Counted from the stretch's first letter, positions 48,763-58,491 are shown. The stretch is DNA of 64,000 nt from Weissella thailandensis (GCF_005405465.1 NZ_BJEC01000012.1:1-64000), one strand, 5' to 3'. Notes: a model not told the origin generated them from the sequence alone. Program-made: numbers and translations.

Positions 48763-49914
48763 ATGACGATTACAGATTTAAATTTAGTTGATATTCGTCG
48801 CCATTTACATGCACACCCAGAATTGTCATTGGATGAGTTCGAGACCCAGCGTTATTTAAAAAATATTGTGACGGCTTGGCAATCACCTTGGTTGACTATT
48901 CGAGAAATACCAGCGTTACCGACAGCTTTGTTGGTACGATTGACAGGTAAGCATCCTAAACGAACGATTGGCTATCGAGCAGATATTGATGCGCTACCTA
49001 TTACAGAAGAAACTGGCTTACCTTTCTCTTCAGAGCGTGCCGGGGTCATGCATGCATGTGGACATGATATTCATATGACTGTTGCCCTGGGAGTTTTAGC
49101 TCATTTTGCTGAGCAACAACCGGAAGATAATATGGTCTTTTTGTTCCAACCAGCTGAAGAAGAACACGCTGGCGGTAAACAACTTTATGAATTAGGGACA
49201 TTTGTTGATGAATGGCGACCAGATGAGTTTTACGCCTTACATGATCAACCTGCTATGCCAGCTGGGCAGATTGCTACTCGTCAAGGCACTTTATTTGCCG
49301 GTAGCACGGAAATTCACTTAACGATTAAAGGACAAGGTGGTCATGCAGCCTTTCCACAGCGATCACAGGATGTGATTGTTGCCGCAGCTGCTTTTGTCAT
49401 GCAAGTTCAGACAATCGTCTCGCGTAACGTTGATCCAGTTCATGGTGGCGTGGTAACGATTGGTATGGTACAGGCTGGTAACATCGGTAATGTCATTCCA
49501 AATGAGGCAAAGTTAGCAGGGACGATTCGCGCGTTTGACCAGTCAGAATTAGAAATGATGCAGCAACGTGTCAGAGAAATTTCACAAGGGTTGGCGGCTG
49601 TGTATGGTGTCGAATTTGATTTACAATTAGAACAAGGTGGTTATTGGCCTGTTAATAATAACCCTGATATCACCCGTGAGTTTATTCAGTACATGGCAAA
49701 TGATGATGAGATTGATTTTACAACTTGTGAACCAGCTATGACGGGAGAGGATTTTGGGTATATTATTAACCAAATCCCAGGAACGATGTTTTGGCTTGGA
49801 GTCGGCGATGTTGACCATAGTTTACATGACAGTCGATTAAGTCCGGATGAAACAGCGATTGAAACAGGCGTTAAGGCAATTATTAAGTATTTGTCTTGGC
49901 GGATGTCAGCATAG
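48763..49914 (+). CDS. N-acetyldiaminopimelate deacetylase
   Basis: 383 residues from the ATG at 48763 (GGAGG just before; the GTG at 48751 overlaps the site). M20 metallopeptidase: IRRHLHAHPELSLDEF, HACGHDIHMTVALG with metal ligands, FLFQPAEEEHAGG and MTGEDFGYI. Same family as B. subtilis YkuR, which removes acetyl from N-acetyl-LL-DAP. Placed between dapH and dapA, which supports that substrate over other amidohydrolase roles. Confidence 0.9.
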   Translation: MTITDLNLVDIRRHLHAHPELSLDEFETQRYLKNIVTAWQSPWLTIREIPALPTALLVRLTGKHPKRTIGYRADIDALPITEETGLPFSSERAGVMHACGHDIHMTVALGVLAHFAEQQPEDNMVFLFQPAEEEHAGGKQLYELGTFVDEWRPDEFYALHDQPAMPAGQIATRQGTLFAGSTEIHLTIKGQGGHAAFPQRSQDVIVAAAAFVMQVQTIVSRNVDPVHGGVVTIGMVQAGNIGNVIPNEAKLAGTIRAFDQSELEMMQQRVREISQGLAAVYGVEFDLQLEQGGYWPVNNNPDITREFIQYMANDDEIDFTTCEPAMTGEDFGYIINQIPGTMFWLGVGDVDHSLHDSRLSPDETAIETGVKAIIKYLSWRMSA

Positions 49915-49928
49915 AAAGTGTGGATAAA

Positions 49929-50804
49929 ATGTACGAAGATATTTCTTTAATTACAGCAATTATTACACCATTTACTAATGATAATACGATCGATTATCCA
50001 GCGTTAGATTCATTAACTGAACGATTGATTGCCGAAGGGACTCAAGGATTTGTTATTGGTGGTACGACCGGTGAGTCACCAACATTAACGCATGATGAAA
50101 AAATTTCGTTATATGCTTATTTTGCCGCGAAGGTTGGTGACCGTGGACCGGTCATTGCGAACGTCGGTGATAATAATACTGCCCATTCCGTTGCATTTGC
50201 CAAAGAAGTCAGCGAGATTTCGGGTGTTGATGAGGTGTTAGCAGTGACGCCATACTATAGTAAGCCTAATCAGAAGGGGATGATTGCACATTTCCAGGCT
50301 ATTGCCGATGCATCCGATGTTCCTGTTATGATTTATAATATTCCTGGTCGTACCGTGGTTGGATTGAATAATGAGAGTGTTTTGGTATTGGCCGAACACC
50401 CTAATATCAATGCGGTTAAGCAAGTGACAAGTATTGATGACTTAGCTTATCTTGTTGATCATGCACCTGAAGGATTTAAAGTTTATACTGGTGAGGATTC
50501 ACAGACACTAGCTGCTAAGGCAGTGGGTGCGGCCGGAACAATTTCAGTGGCTGCGCATTTATATAGTAAGGAAATGACCGATTTGTTCCAAGCACTTGCC
50601 GAAGGAGATGTTGCAAAAGCTGGTGCACAACAACGTTGGTTAACACCACGTATGTCGGCTTTGTTCAGCTATCCATCCCCAGCACCAGTAAAGGCGGTGC
50701 TTGCACATCAAGGTGAGGTCAAAAACGTGACTCGCTTGCCAATTCTGTCATTAGATAACGCAGAGACCGCAGATGTATTAGCCAAACTTGATCAGAAGGA
50801 ATAA
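49929..50804 (+). CDS. dapA: 4-hydroxy-tetrahydrodipicolinate synthase
   Basis: 291 residues from the ATG at 49929; an upstream in-frame extension starts inside the previous gene. TIM-barrel aldolase with the Schiff-base Lys164 in AVKQVTSID, MIYNIPGRT with the Tyr, and GGTTGESPTLTHDEK. Condenses aspartate semialdehyde with pyruvate. Ribosome binding site is weak (GTGTGGA), so translation probably leans on coupling to the preceding gene. Confidence 0.95.
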   Translation: MYEDISLITAIITPFTNDNTIDYPALDSLTERLIAEGTQGFVIGGTTGESPTLTHDEKISLYAYFAAKVGDRGPVIANVGDNNTAHSVAFAKEVSEISGVDEVLAVTPYYSKPNQKGMIAHFQAIADASDVPVMIYNIPGRTVVGLNNESVLVLAEHPNINAVKQVTSIDDLAYLVDHAPEGFKVYTGEDSQTLAAKAVGAAGTISVAAHLYSKEMTDLFQALAEGDVAKAGAQQRWLTPRMSALFSYPSPAPVKAVLAHQGEVKNVTRLPILSLDNAETADVLAKLDQKE

Positions 50805-50808
50805 TAAT

Positions 50809-51549
50809 ATGACAACCGTATTTTTAGCTGGTGGTTTCGGTAAAATGGGCCGTGCCATTCAGCAGATGATTCAAGATGCAGCTGATTTAGAATTAGTCGG
50901 TATATTATCAGGATCATCGCATGAAAGTGAATTACCTGTTTTTACATCATTGGCAGATATTGACGTGACCGCAGATGTTTGGGTTGACGTTACCCAACCA
51001 GAGGCTGCTTTTGCTAATGGACAGTATGCGCTAACGCATGGATTTCAACTAGTTGTTGGGACCAGCGGTCTGCAATCTGAACAAGTCACGACTCTAAAAA
51101 CTTTAAGTGAAAAAGAACAGCAATCAGCCTTGATTGTGCCCAACTTTTCATTGTCGGGGGTTTTATTGATGCAATTTGCCGCCCAAGCAGCCAAGTATTT
51201 ACCTGATGCAGAAATTTTGGAGATTCATAATCCTAAGAAAATTGATGCCCCCTCTGGGACAGCGCGTGCGACTGCGCAAGCAATTGCTAAGGCACGCCAA
51301 CAATCCCCAGTGGCAATGAATACAGCGGACCCAGCACGGGGTGAGCAAATTGATGGTGTTGACGTTCATGCCATGCGGTTACCCGGGTATGTTGCTGAAG
51401 AAGAAGTTGTCTTTGGTGCACCAGGCGAAACTTTGCGTATAAAACAGACGTCATTTACTCGCGAGTCATTTATGGGTGGTGTCGGATTAGCTATCCGCCA
51501 GATTAACACCATTGAGGGATTACAAGTTGGGTTAGAAAAGGTATTATAG
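50809..51549 (+). CDS. dapB: 4-hydroxy-tetrahydrodipicolinate reductase
   Basis: 246 residues from the ATG at 50809, 7 bases after AGAAGGA. NAD(P) loop AGGFGKMGRAIQQMI; substrate motif EIHNPKKIDAPSGTA with catalytic Lys, and VVGTSGLQ. Reduces the DapA product to tetrahydrodipicolinate for DapH. Tightly packed within the lysine operon. Confidence 0.95.
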   Translation: MTTVFLAGGFGKMGRAIQQMIQDAADLELVGILSGSSHESELPVFTSLADIDVTADVWVDVTQPEAAFANGQYALTHGFQLVVGTSGLQSEQVTTLKTLSEKEQQSALIVPNFSLSGVLLMQFAAQAAKYLPDAEILEIHNPKKIDAPSGTARATAQAIAKARQQSPVAMNTADPARGEQIDGVDVHAMRLPGYVAEEEVVFGAPGETLRIKQTSFTRESFMGGVGLAIRQINTIEGLQVGLEKVL

Positions 51550-51588
51550 ATATTAAAAAGTAGGCAAGGAGCCAAGGGGAGTTAAAAA

Positions 51589-52770
51589 ATGGTTGAATTA
51601 AGTGCAGCGTTAGAAGGACAGTGCAACAAAGTATTAGCAGAGACAGTACCTTCGCCAATCCGTGTGGTCGATGACAAGTTTTCGCAAATTGATGGTATTT
51701 TGAAATTAACATTAGGTGAGCCTGATTTCGCAGCACCAGAACATATTAAACAAGCAATTATTCGTGATGTACAGGCGAACGATTCACATTATTCACCTTC
51801 ACAAGGTATCATGCCATTGCGTGAAGCAATCTCAGATTACTTAGTTGAACGTTTTGATACACCAAGATATGATCCAGCTACTGAGATTAGCGTAACGGTG
51901 GGAGCTGCTGAAGCAATCAATGCGGCATTCCAAGCTTTGTTTAATCCTGGGGATGAATTGATTATTCCAACGCCAACTTTCCCATTATATGAGTCAGTTG
52001 CCCAAACGTCAGACTTTAAAGTGGTCGGTCTAAATACAGCTCCTGATTTCATTGTGACACCTGAAAAGTTAAAGCATGTTTTAGCTGAGCATCCAAATGC
52101 CAAAGCTATTTTGCTTAACTATCCATCAAATCCAACTGGGGTCACTTATTCTGAAGACGAATTAAAAGAATTAGTCGCTATTTTGCGGGAACATCAATTA
52201 TTAGTAATTGCTGATGAAATTTATGCTGAATTGGTTTATGATGCCAAGCATACTTCAATGGCTCGTCTTTTGCCTGAGCAAACAGTATTGATTAGTGGGG
52301 TCTCAAAGTCACATGCGATGACTGGTTATCGCATTGGTTATGCTGTTGGACCAGCCAAACTAATGAAGCAGGTTGGTAAAGCACATCAATCAATGCTTGC
52401 TACTGCACCAGGTCCTATGATGGCCGGTGCTTTAGAAGCCTTGCGTAACGGCCGTGAAGATCCTGTCAAGATGCGTGCTGTTTATGAAGAGCGTCGTGAT
52501 TTGGTTTTGAAGGGGTTGTCAGAAGTCGGCTTTACGGCGGCTCGACCTGGTGGGGCCTTCTACATTTTTGCGAAGATTCCAGAATTTTTGAATATTAACG
52601 ATGTTGAATTTGTTTATGACTTGGCAGATGCTGTCAAATTGGGGGTTGCACCTGGTTCAATTTTCGGTGCTGGTGGTAAAGGTTATATTCGTATTTCTTA
52701 CGCTGCATCAACCGAAGATTTGGAATCGGCTATTACCCGTTTAAAGCACTATGTTGATTTAAAAAAATAA
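51589..52770 (+). CDS. patA: Class I/II aminotransferase, probable N-acetyl-LL-DAP aminotransferase
   Basis: 393 residues. PLP fold type I: ILLNYPSNPTGVTYSEDEL, IADEIYAELVYD, the PLP Lys in SGVSKSHAMTGYRIGYAVG, and C-terminal YIRISYAAS with substrate Arg. It matches PatA of Firmicutes, which makes N-acetyl-LL-DAP from the keto acid using glutamate. Its place between dapB and asd gives the step otherwise missing from this operon. A close relative lies at 54919. Confidence 0.88.
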   Translation: MVELSAALEGQCNKVLAETVPSPIRVVDDKFSQIDGILKLTLGEPDFAAPEHIKQAIIRDVQANDSHYSPSQGIMPLREAISDYLVERFDTPRYDPATEISVTVGAAEAINAAFQALFNPGDELIIPTPTFPLYESVAQTSDFKVVGLNTAPDFIVTPEKLKHVLAEHPNAKAILLNYPSNPTGVTYSEDELKELVAILREHQLLVIADEIYAELVYDAKHTSMARLLPEQTVLISGVSKSHAMTGYRIGYAVGPAKLMKQVGKAHQSMLATAPGPMMAGALEALRNGREDPVKMRAVYEERRDLVLKGLSEVGFTAARPGGAFYIFAKIPEFLNINDVEFVYDLADAVKLGVAPGSIFGAGGKGYIRISYAASTEDLESAITRLKHYVDLKK

Positions 52771-52803
52771 ATTTATAACTAGTGAAATGGGGGAGAAAAT
52801 CAG

Positions 52804-53877
52804 ATGATGAATGAAACAGGTTACGATGTAGCTATTTTGGGAGCTACTGGTGCCGTTGGTACCCGAATCTTAGCGCAGTTAGAACAGTCAACGATTCCAG
52901 TTAAATCACTGAAATTGCTAGCGTCTGTCCGCTCAGCTGGACAGACCCGTCAATTTAGAGGACAGGATATTGTTGTTGAAGAAGCAACGCCAGACTCATT
53001 TGACGGTGTTGATTTGGTATTAGCATCTGCTGGTGGTAGTTTAGCAGGTAAATTATTGCCAGAAGCTGTTAAGCGTGGGGCTGTGGCAGTTGATAATTCG
53101 TCACGCTGGCGTATGGACCCTAACGTACCACTTGTGGTACCAGAGGTTAATCCGGAGGCCTTGGCAAGCCATCAAGGGATTATCGCTAATCCTAATTGTT
53201 CAACGATTCAAATGGTTGTTGCCTTGGAGCCATTACGTAAAGCTTACGGCTTGAATCAGGTGATTGTGTCGACTTATCAAGCTGCTTCAGGTGCTGGTCA
53301 ACGTGCATGGGATGAGTTATTGCATCAAGCACAACAACACTTAGATGGAGAGACTGAAACGGCTGAAATTTTGCCAACCAAGGGAGACAAAAAGCATTTC
53401 CCATTGGTCTTTAACTTATTGCCACAAATCGATGTTTTCCAAGATGATGGCTATTCTTTTGAAGAACAAAAGATGATGCAAGAAACTAAGAAAATCTTGT
53501 TTGGTGATCCCAAGTCAAGTGAGGTAAAAGTTACAGCAACTGCTGTGCGGGTACCAGTGCCAATTGGTCACGGTGAATCAGTGTATGTTTCTGTAGCTGA
53601 TGAATCAGCAACACGAGAGGATGTCCAACATATCTTAGCTAGTGCACCAGGGGTAATCCTAGAAGATGATCCAGCTAACCAAGTATATCCACAACCAATC
53701 AATGCGGTTGGTAAGCGTGAGACATTTGTTGGTCGTGTTCGTGCTGACAATGAAAATCCTGGTAGCTTTAACCTATGGGTCGTGTCGGATAACTTATTAA
53801 AAGGTGCCGCATGGAATACTGTGCAAATTGCTGAAGAATTAGTTAAGCGCGATTTGATTCATAGTCAGGCTAAATAA
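52804..53877 (+). CDS. asd: Aspartate-semialdehyde dehydrogenase
   Basis: 357 residues (two consecutive ATGs at the start; GGGGAG upstream). NADP loop AILGATGAVGTRIL, catalytic Cys132 in NPNCSTIQM and VGRVRADNENPGSFNLWVVSDNL at the C-terminus. Reduces aspartyl phosphate, linking LysC to DapA and homoserine. Last gene of the riboswitch-led operon, followed by a perfect terminator. Confidence 0.95.
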   Translation: MMNETGYDVAILGATGAVGTRILAQLEQSTIPVKSLKLLASVRSAGQTRQFRGQDIVVEEATPDSFDGVDLVLASAGGSLAGKLLPEAVKRGAVAVDNSSRWRMDPNVPLVVPEVNPEALASHQGIIANPNCSTIQMVVALEPLRKAYGLNQVIVSTYQAASGAGQRAWDELLHQAQQHLDGETETAEILPTKGDKKHFPLVFNLLPQIDVFQDDGYSFEEQKMMQETKKILFGDPKSSEVKVTATAVRVPVPIGHGESVYVSVADESATREDVQHILASAPGVILEDDPANQVYPQPINAVGKRETFVGRVRADNENPGSFNLWVVSDNLLKGAAWNTVQIAEELVKRDLIHSQAK

Positions 53878-53884
53878 AATACTA

Positions 53885-53931
53885 AAAAAGGTGTGACAAA
53901 ACAGTTTCAAAACGTTTTGTCACACCTTTTT
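53885..53931. terminator. Bidirectional terminator after asd
   Basis: A perfect 18-bp stem (53885-53902 with 53914-53931) rich in A on one side and T on the other, so it works for asd and for the convergent dipeptidase gene. Confidence 0.93.
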
Positions 53932-53945
53932 ATTACTTTTAATTG

Positions 53946-54683
53946 TTAATAAGCTTCAACCCATGGGAATTCAGGTTTTGTGGCACCGTAAATGGCAAAG
54001 CCTTTGTCAGTCAGACTAGCCCAGTTTTGATTACCATAGTCAAAGTGCCACCATTCTTCACTGTAGTTCGTGAAGCCAACTTGGGTCATGACATGGTATA
54101 ACAAGCGTCGATTTCCGCGTACAGCATCGTATTTCGGATCAGTCTCTTCTGTTTCGTAATAGGTCGTTTTTGCTCGTTGACTGATATCATCAAATGGACT
54201 GCCCATATCTAACAAGCGACCATCTTCATCAACAATTGATAAATCGATCGATCCACCTGTGTTATGGGGGGATGGCTTCGTTGCATCGGTTGATGGTAAG
54301 GCAACGATACGAAGTGCTGCTTGCTCGATTTCTGTTTCAGAATAATCAGGATGCTCCTGCTTTACAAAGCGTTTCATTTGATCAAATAAAGCTTGCTGCG
54401 TTGGAATGCTGCGCCATGTATCAAAAATCACAAATTTATAACCATAGGGCAGCTTGCGAGTCGCTGCAATGAGCTTTTCTTGAACGCCAGCACGTGTATA
54501 TAAATCAGGATAGCTGCCTGGCAGATTTTGAATAAAATATTGCGGACTAACGACCATCTTTTCTGGTAAATAGCTTAAAGAAACGAGCGGCTCGTTATTC
54601 TCCCGAATAGGAACCTTACGAATGGGAGACCAGTCCCAGTTTGTAACTGGTGTTTCAATTGGCGTGTCAGTAAAATCTAACAT
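53946..54683 (-). CDS. D-Ala-D-Ala dipeptidase, VanX/DdpX family (M15D)
   Basis: 245 residues. Zinc motifs are PSPHNTGGSIDLSIVD (His and Asp ligands, Ser) and EEWWHFDYG (catalytic Glu, His ligand). No signal peptide, so cytoplasmic. It hydrolyses D-Ala-D-Ala dipeptide. In organisms that build wall precursors ending in D-Ala-D-Lac, such as vancomycin-resistant leuconostocs and weissellas, this lowers D-Ala-D-Ala; a role in using peptides as food is the alternative. Divergent from the next aminotransferase gene. Confidence 0.88.
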   Translation of the reverse strand: MLDFTDTPIETPVTNWDWSPIRKVPIRENNEPLVSLSYLPEKMVVSPQYFIQNLPGSYPDLYTRAGVQEKLIAATRKLPYGYKFVIFDTWRSIPTQQALFDQMKRFVKQEHPDYSETEIEQAALRIVALPSTDATKPSPHNTGGSIDLSIVDEDGRLLDMGSPFDDISQRAKTTYYETEETDPKYDAVRGNRRLLYHVMTQVGFTNYSEEWWHFDYGNQNWASLTDKGFAIYGATKPEFPWVEAY

Positions 54684-54918
54684 CTAATGCCTCCTTGGTA
54701 ATTAAATAATTAAAAAATTATGTCAATTTATTAGTATGTCTTAGCCCTATTCTACCATGAATTCTGTCTAATGAAACCGCTTTATGGTTGTTAAAAAACG
54801 CACAAATAGTGTAAAATAAAAGCATTCTTTTTACAGGAGTAAATACTTTCCTGAAAATCGGATTCTATACTATAATGATATTCAATTAAAAAATAAAAAG
54901 AAATGTGAGTGAATTAAA

Positions 54919-56112
54919 ATGACCAAAAATGAATTTGTACAACCACTTAATCCAAAGGTCACAAGCTTAGCTGCTGATGGCCTTATCGGCTTTCAAAAAA
55001 AGGTTCGCGATATTCCTGATTTGTTACGTTTAACATTCGGTGAACCTGGTTTCAACGTAGATGATGCCATTAAAGACGCTGTTATTTCATCAGTTGCCAA
55101 CAATAATTCACATTATAGTGATGCCCAGGGGGAACGTGATCTGCGTCAAGCAGCCGTAAAATATTATGCATTTCGCTATGATTTACCTTTCGAGAGTGAA
55201 GACAATGTCATTGTAACAGTCGGTGCTTCAGAGGCAATCAACGTTATTTTTATGACATTATTGAATGAAAATGAAGGATTGATTATTCCTGAGCCCGCGT
55301 ACACACCATATACAGCATCGTTAGATTTGGCGCATGGTACAAAAATCACTATTAATACCCGGCCAACAGACTTTAAATTAACACCAGAGTTGGTGGCAGA
55401 TGCCGTAGAGCAAGCCAATGTACCAGTAAAGGCCATTTTATTTAATTACCCATCAAATCCAACTGGAGTCACATATACTCGGGATGAGTTACAAGCCTTG
55501 GCGGATGTGTTTAAACGTTATCACTTATGGGTAATTTCTGACGAGATTTATGCACAATTGACATATGATCAAGAGCATGTGTCATTAAGTAGCCTATTAC
55601 CTGAGCAATCGATTTTGATGACCGGACTATCAAAGTCACATGCCATGACTGGTTATCGCATTGGGTTCATTATTGCTGATCAATCATTTATTGATGAAGC
55701 ACAAAAGGTGCACCAAGCATTGACGTTCGCCTTACCAAAATTTATTCAGGATGGTGCTACAGTTGCCTTAACGACGGCTGCTGATGTTGCTGATGATATG
55801 CGTGATACTTACAAGCGTCGTCGTGATTGGTTAGTACCACATTTAGAAGAATTTGGTTTTGAAGTTGTTAACCCAGAGGGAGCCTTTTATATTTTTGCTA
55901 AGATTCCTGATGATATGGGGCATGATAGCGATGCTTTTGCTTTGGACTTAGCTGAGAATGGTCATGTTGCGATGATTCCCGGATCAGCCTTTTCTGGATA
56001 CACGCCGGAGTATGTGCGTATTTCATACGCTGCTTCAGACGAAGATTTGCAAGAAGCGGTGCGTCGCATGACAGCTTTCTTCGCTGCCAAAAGGGCCAAT
56101 GTTAACGCCTAA
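54919..56112 (+). CDS. Class I/II aminotransferase, paralogue of the operon PatA-like enzyme
   Basis: 397 residues with the same blocks as the gene at 51589: AILFNYPSNPTGVTYTRDEL, ISDEIYAQLTYD and the PLP Lys in TGLSKSHAMTGYRIGF, with YVRISYAAS at the end. The two are clearly paralogues. This copy has its own upstream region and is outside the lysine riboswitch, so it may serve another amino acid (aspartate/aromatic) or be a constitutive DAP aminotransferase. The start ATG has only a weak site (GTGAGTGA), so the start is fairly but not fully certain. Confidence 0.85.
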   Translation: MTKNEFVQPLNPKVTSLAADGLIGFQKKVRDIPDLLRLTFGEPGFNVDDAIKDAVISSVANNNSHYSDAQGERDLRQAAVKYYAFRYDLPFESEDNVIVTVGASEAINVIFMTLLNENEGLIIPEPAYTPYTASLDLAHGTKITINTRPTDFKLTPELVADAVEQANVPVKAILFNYPSNPTGVTYTRDELQALADVFKRYHLWVISDEIYAQLTYDQEHVSLSSLLPEQSILMTGLSKSHAMTGYRIGFIIADQSFIDEAQKVHQALTFALPKFIQDGATVALTTAADVADDMRDTYKRRRDWLVPHLEEFGFEVVNPEGAFYIFAKIPDDMGHDSDAFALDLAENGHVAMIPGSAFSGYTPEYVRISYAASDEDLQEAVRRMTAFFAAKRANVNA

Positions 56113-56224
56113 AAAATTTACATAGTGGTTTCAAAACATCGTTTGTCGCATCCATTTTTTGGTATATAATAAACAATGCAGCTTAGAGTGTTTAATAACT
56201 TTATGATAAATTTGGAGGAACGCG

Positions 56225-56842
56225 ATGCAAACGCGTGTAAACAAAAGTCGACATTTAGTCTTAACAGCGCTGTTTATAGCGGTTATCTTACTACAATCAA
56301 TCGTGCCATGGCTTGGCACATTGCCTTTAGGTGCTTTTGCGGTCGGTGCAGCGGTGACTATTATTACTTATACGGTTGCTATTGGTGCGATGGTTCTTGG
56401 GCCTAAAACAGGGGCTTTATTAGGTTTTGTTTGGGGTGCCTATTCTTTATGGCATGCATGGGCTAGTGTCCCAAGCATTGGCGCCTTGATTTTCCGTAAT
56501 CCCATCACAGCATTGGTACCAAGGATTATGGTTGGATTATTGACTGGTTATTTATATCAAAAATTTGTGCAACAATATGAGTTAAAAAAGCAGGGGCCTG
56601 GCTTAGCTATCTTAGGTAGTTTGTCAGCTGTTATTAATACAACGTTGGTCTTATTAATAACATGGCTCAGTTTTACTGTGATGGATACTTCTTTTACCGG
56701 TATTCCAAACACTAATTTAGCGCAGTGGTTGATCGTTTCGATTGCTGGTTTTAATGGGATTTTTGAAATTATCGCAGGGGCCATTTTAGTACCACTGATT
56801 GGCTTACCAATCATGACCTATTTTAAAAATCGTCTGGCGTAG
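56225..56842 (+). CDS. ECF transporter S component, possibly for pantothenate
   Basis: 205 residues, about six membrane segments. The N-terminus ([29 protein letters not shown]) has the S-component dock motif, followed by [20 protein letters not shown], which looks like the PanT-type subgroup. It needs the shared EcfAA'T module. No riboswitch is seen upstream (112-base gap), consistent with PanT-type genes that usually lack one. Ligand is a guess. Confidence 0.75.
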   Translation: MQTRVNKSRHLVLTALFIAVILLQSIVPWLGTLPLGAFAVGAAVTIITYTVAIGAMVLGPKTGALLGFVWGAYSLWHAWASVPSIGALIFRNPITALVPRIMVGLLTGYLYQKFVQQYELKKQGPGLAILGSLSAVINTTLVLLITWLSFTVMDTSFTGIPNTNLAQWLIVSIAGFNGIFEIIAGAILVPLIGLPIMTYFKNRLA

Positions 56843-56890
56843 TATGCAGACCAAACAATTAAATCGACGTATTAACCGGGTTTATTTAAT

Positions 56891-56949
56891 CAGGTAACGA
56901 CAGCGAGTAACAACACTCATGAACGTTACCTGTTTTTTTACGGCTATTT
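56891..56949 (+). terminator. Intrinsic terminator after the ECF gene
   Basis: CAGGTAACG pairs with CGTTACCTG around a long loop of 34 bases, followed by seven T. Confidence 0.8.
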
Positions 56950-57019
56950 TTTGAAATTTTATCGTAACAAAAACTTTTTATTTTTATCTGGTGTATAATA
57001 AGAAAAGAGGAGAAAGCAT

Positions 57020-57700
57020 ATGACGATAGGTAAAGATTTGGCACAAAGGAATAATATTATTCGGGCTGCTGTTATGGGAGCTAATGATGGTATTTTATCC
57101 GTATCAGGTATTGTTATCGGTGTTGCGGGGGCAACAACAAATTCTTTTGCAATTTTTATTGCTGGTTTTGCCGGTGCACTGGCCGGTACAGTTTCGATGG
57201 CGATGGGTGAATATGTTTCAGTGCATTCAGAAAATGATGCGCAAATCAAGGCCGTGGCAACTCAGAAAGCAGCATTGACAAACCATTATGAACAAGAATT
57301 TGACTTTGTGAAAAAGCAATATATGGCACAAGGTATATCAGCAGATTTGGCGCAAACGGCCACGTCAGAATTGATGGCCCGTGATCCATTAGAAACGACG
57401 ATTCGTGAACGGTATGGCTTTACGCAGCATCATGAAATATCTGCTTTAGCAGCAGCCTTAGCATCAATGATTTCATTTCCATTAGGTTCATTGTTACCGA
57501 TGCTAGCAATTACATTATTACCAGTTCATTTACGTATTCCTGCAACAGCGCTTGCTGTGTTGATTGCCTTAGCAATTACTGGTTTTTCAGCTGCTCATTT
57601 ATCAGGAGCAAATGAATATAAGGCAACTGGCCGTAATGTTATCGCAGGTATTTTTACAATGATTGTGACATATTTTGTCGGAACATTAATAGGAGCGTGA
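57020..57700 (+). CDS. VIT1/CCC1-family metal transporter, first copy
   Basis: 226 residues. N-terminal NNIIRAAVMGANDGILSVSGIVIGVAGA and AGFAGALAGTVSMAMGEYVSVHSENDAQ are the VIT1/CCC1 signature. Helices follow around a charged cytoplasmic helix (about residues 78-138, with DPLETTIRERYGF) that holds metal-binding Glu in this family, and three more membrane segments. Members export or store Fe(II) and Mn(II). Paired with a second copy starting 4 bases after its stop, so probably one unit or a heterodimer. Confidence 0.88.
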   Translation: MTIGKDLAQRNNIIRAAVMGANDGILSVSGIVIGVAGATTNSFAIFIAGFAGALAGTVSMAMGEYVSVHSENDAQIKAVATQKAALTNHYEQEFDFVKKQYMAQGISADLAQTATSELMARDPLETTIRERYGFTQHHEISALAAALASMISFPLGSLLPMLAITLLPVHLRIPATALAVLIALAITGFSAAHLSGANEYKATGRNVIAGIFTMIVTYFVGTLIGA

Positions 57701-57704
57701 AATT

Positions 57705-58382
57705 ATGCAGGACTCACAAACAACGATGTCTGAAAAATTGAACACGATTCGTGCAGGTGTATTAGGATCAAATGATGGCATTTTGACAGTTGTTGGTGTT
57801 CTTTTTTCAGTAGGTGCAGCGACAACTAATCAGTTTACAATTTTAATAGCTGGATTAGCAGATTTAATGGCGTGTGCCTTGTCAATGTCATCTGGTGAGT
57901 ATGCCTCAGTTAGCTCACAAGCGGATGCAGAAAAGGTTGTGGTCGCGCTTGAGCAGGATCGAATTCAGGTTAATCCTAATAGTGTGCAACAAGATATTTA
58001 TAACTTTTACCATGAACAAGGACTAAGTGAAACAACTGCAGACAAAATTGCTAATGAATTAATGCGTAAAAACCCGCTGGCAACAATTTTGAAGGTAAAA
58101 TATGATGTTTCATTGGGCCATTATGTTGGTCCTTGGTCTGCAGCATTTTCTTCCTTATTCTGTGCAGCTTTGGGTGGCTTTTTACCATTAATTGCCATGT
58201 ATATGGCGCCAGTTAAGTGGCAATTCTTAGCCACAATTGGCGCAACGGTCATTGCGGTTGCTTTGACAGGCTTATTAAGTGCGCGGTTGGGAAATGGTTT
58301 CCCAAAGCGTGCAATTATTAGAAATATAATTATTGGGATAATTACAATTACTATTCACTATGGTATTGGAAAGCTCTTTTGA
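57705..58382 (+). CDS. VIT1/CCC1-family metal transporter, second copy
   Basis: 225 residues with LNTIRAGVLGSNDGILTVVGVLFSVGAA and DLMACALSMSSGEYASVSSQADAE, the same pattern as the preceding gene but clearly diverged (about a third identical by eye). Five membrane segments and the cytoplasmic helical insertion (HEQGLSETTADKIANELMRKNPLATIL). Tandem VIT pairs are common in lactic acid bacteria, which accumulate manganese. A link to the MntR-like regulator at 39529 is possible but not shown. Confidence 0.88.
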   Translation: MQDSQTTMSEKLNTIRAGVLGSNDGILTVVGVLFSVGAATTNQFTILIAGLADLMACALSMSSGEYASVSSQADAEKVVVALEQDRIQVNPNSVQQDIYNFYHEQGLSETTADKIANELMRKNPLATILKVKYDVSLGHYVGPWSAAFSSLFCAALGGFLPLIAMYMAPVKWQFLATIGATVIAVALTGLLSARLGNGFPKRAIIRNIIIGIITITIHYGIGKLF

Positions 58383-58431
58383 TTTTAGTACACTAAACAG
58401 AGAGAAGAGTTTAGCAATATCATGTCACTCG

Positions 58432-58460
58432 AGAGGCTGTACTTTTCGGTCTCTTTTTTA
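58432..58460 (+). terminator. Terminator-like hairpin between the VIT pair and aro genes
   Basis: AGAGGCTG (58432-58439) pairs with CGGTCTCT (58447-58454) using two G-U pairs, then TTTTTT. It separates the metal transporters from the shikimate operon. Confidence 0.75.
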
Positions 58461-58491
58461 TTGCTAAAAATATATATTCCTGGAGATAATA

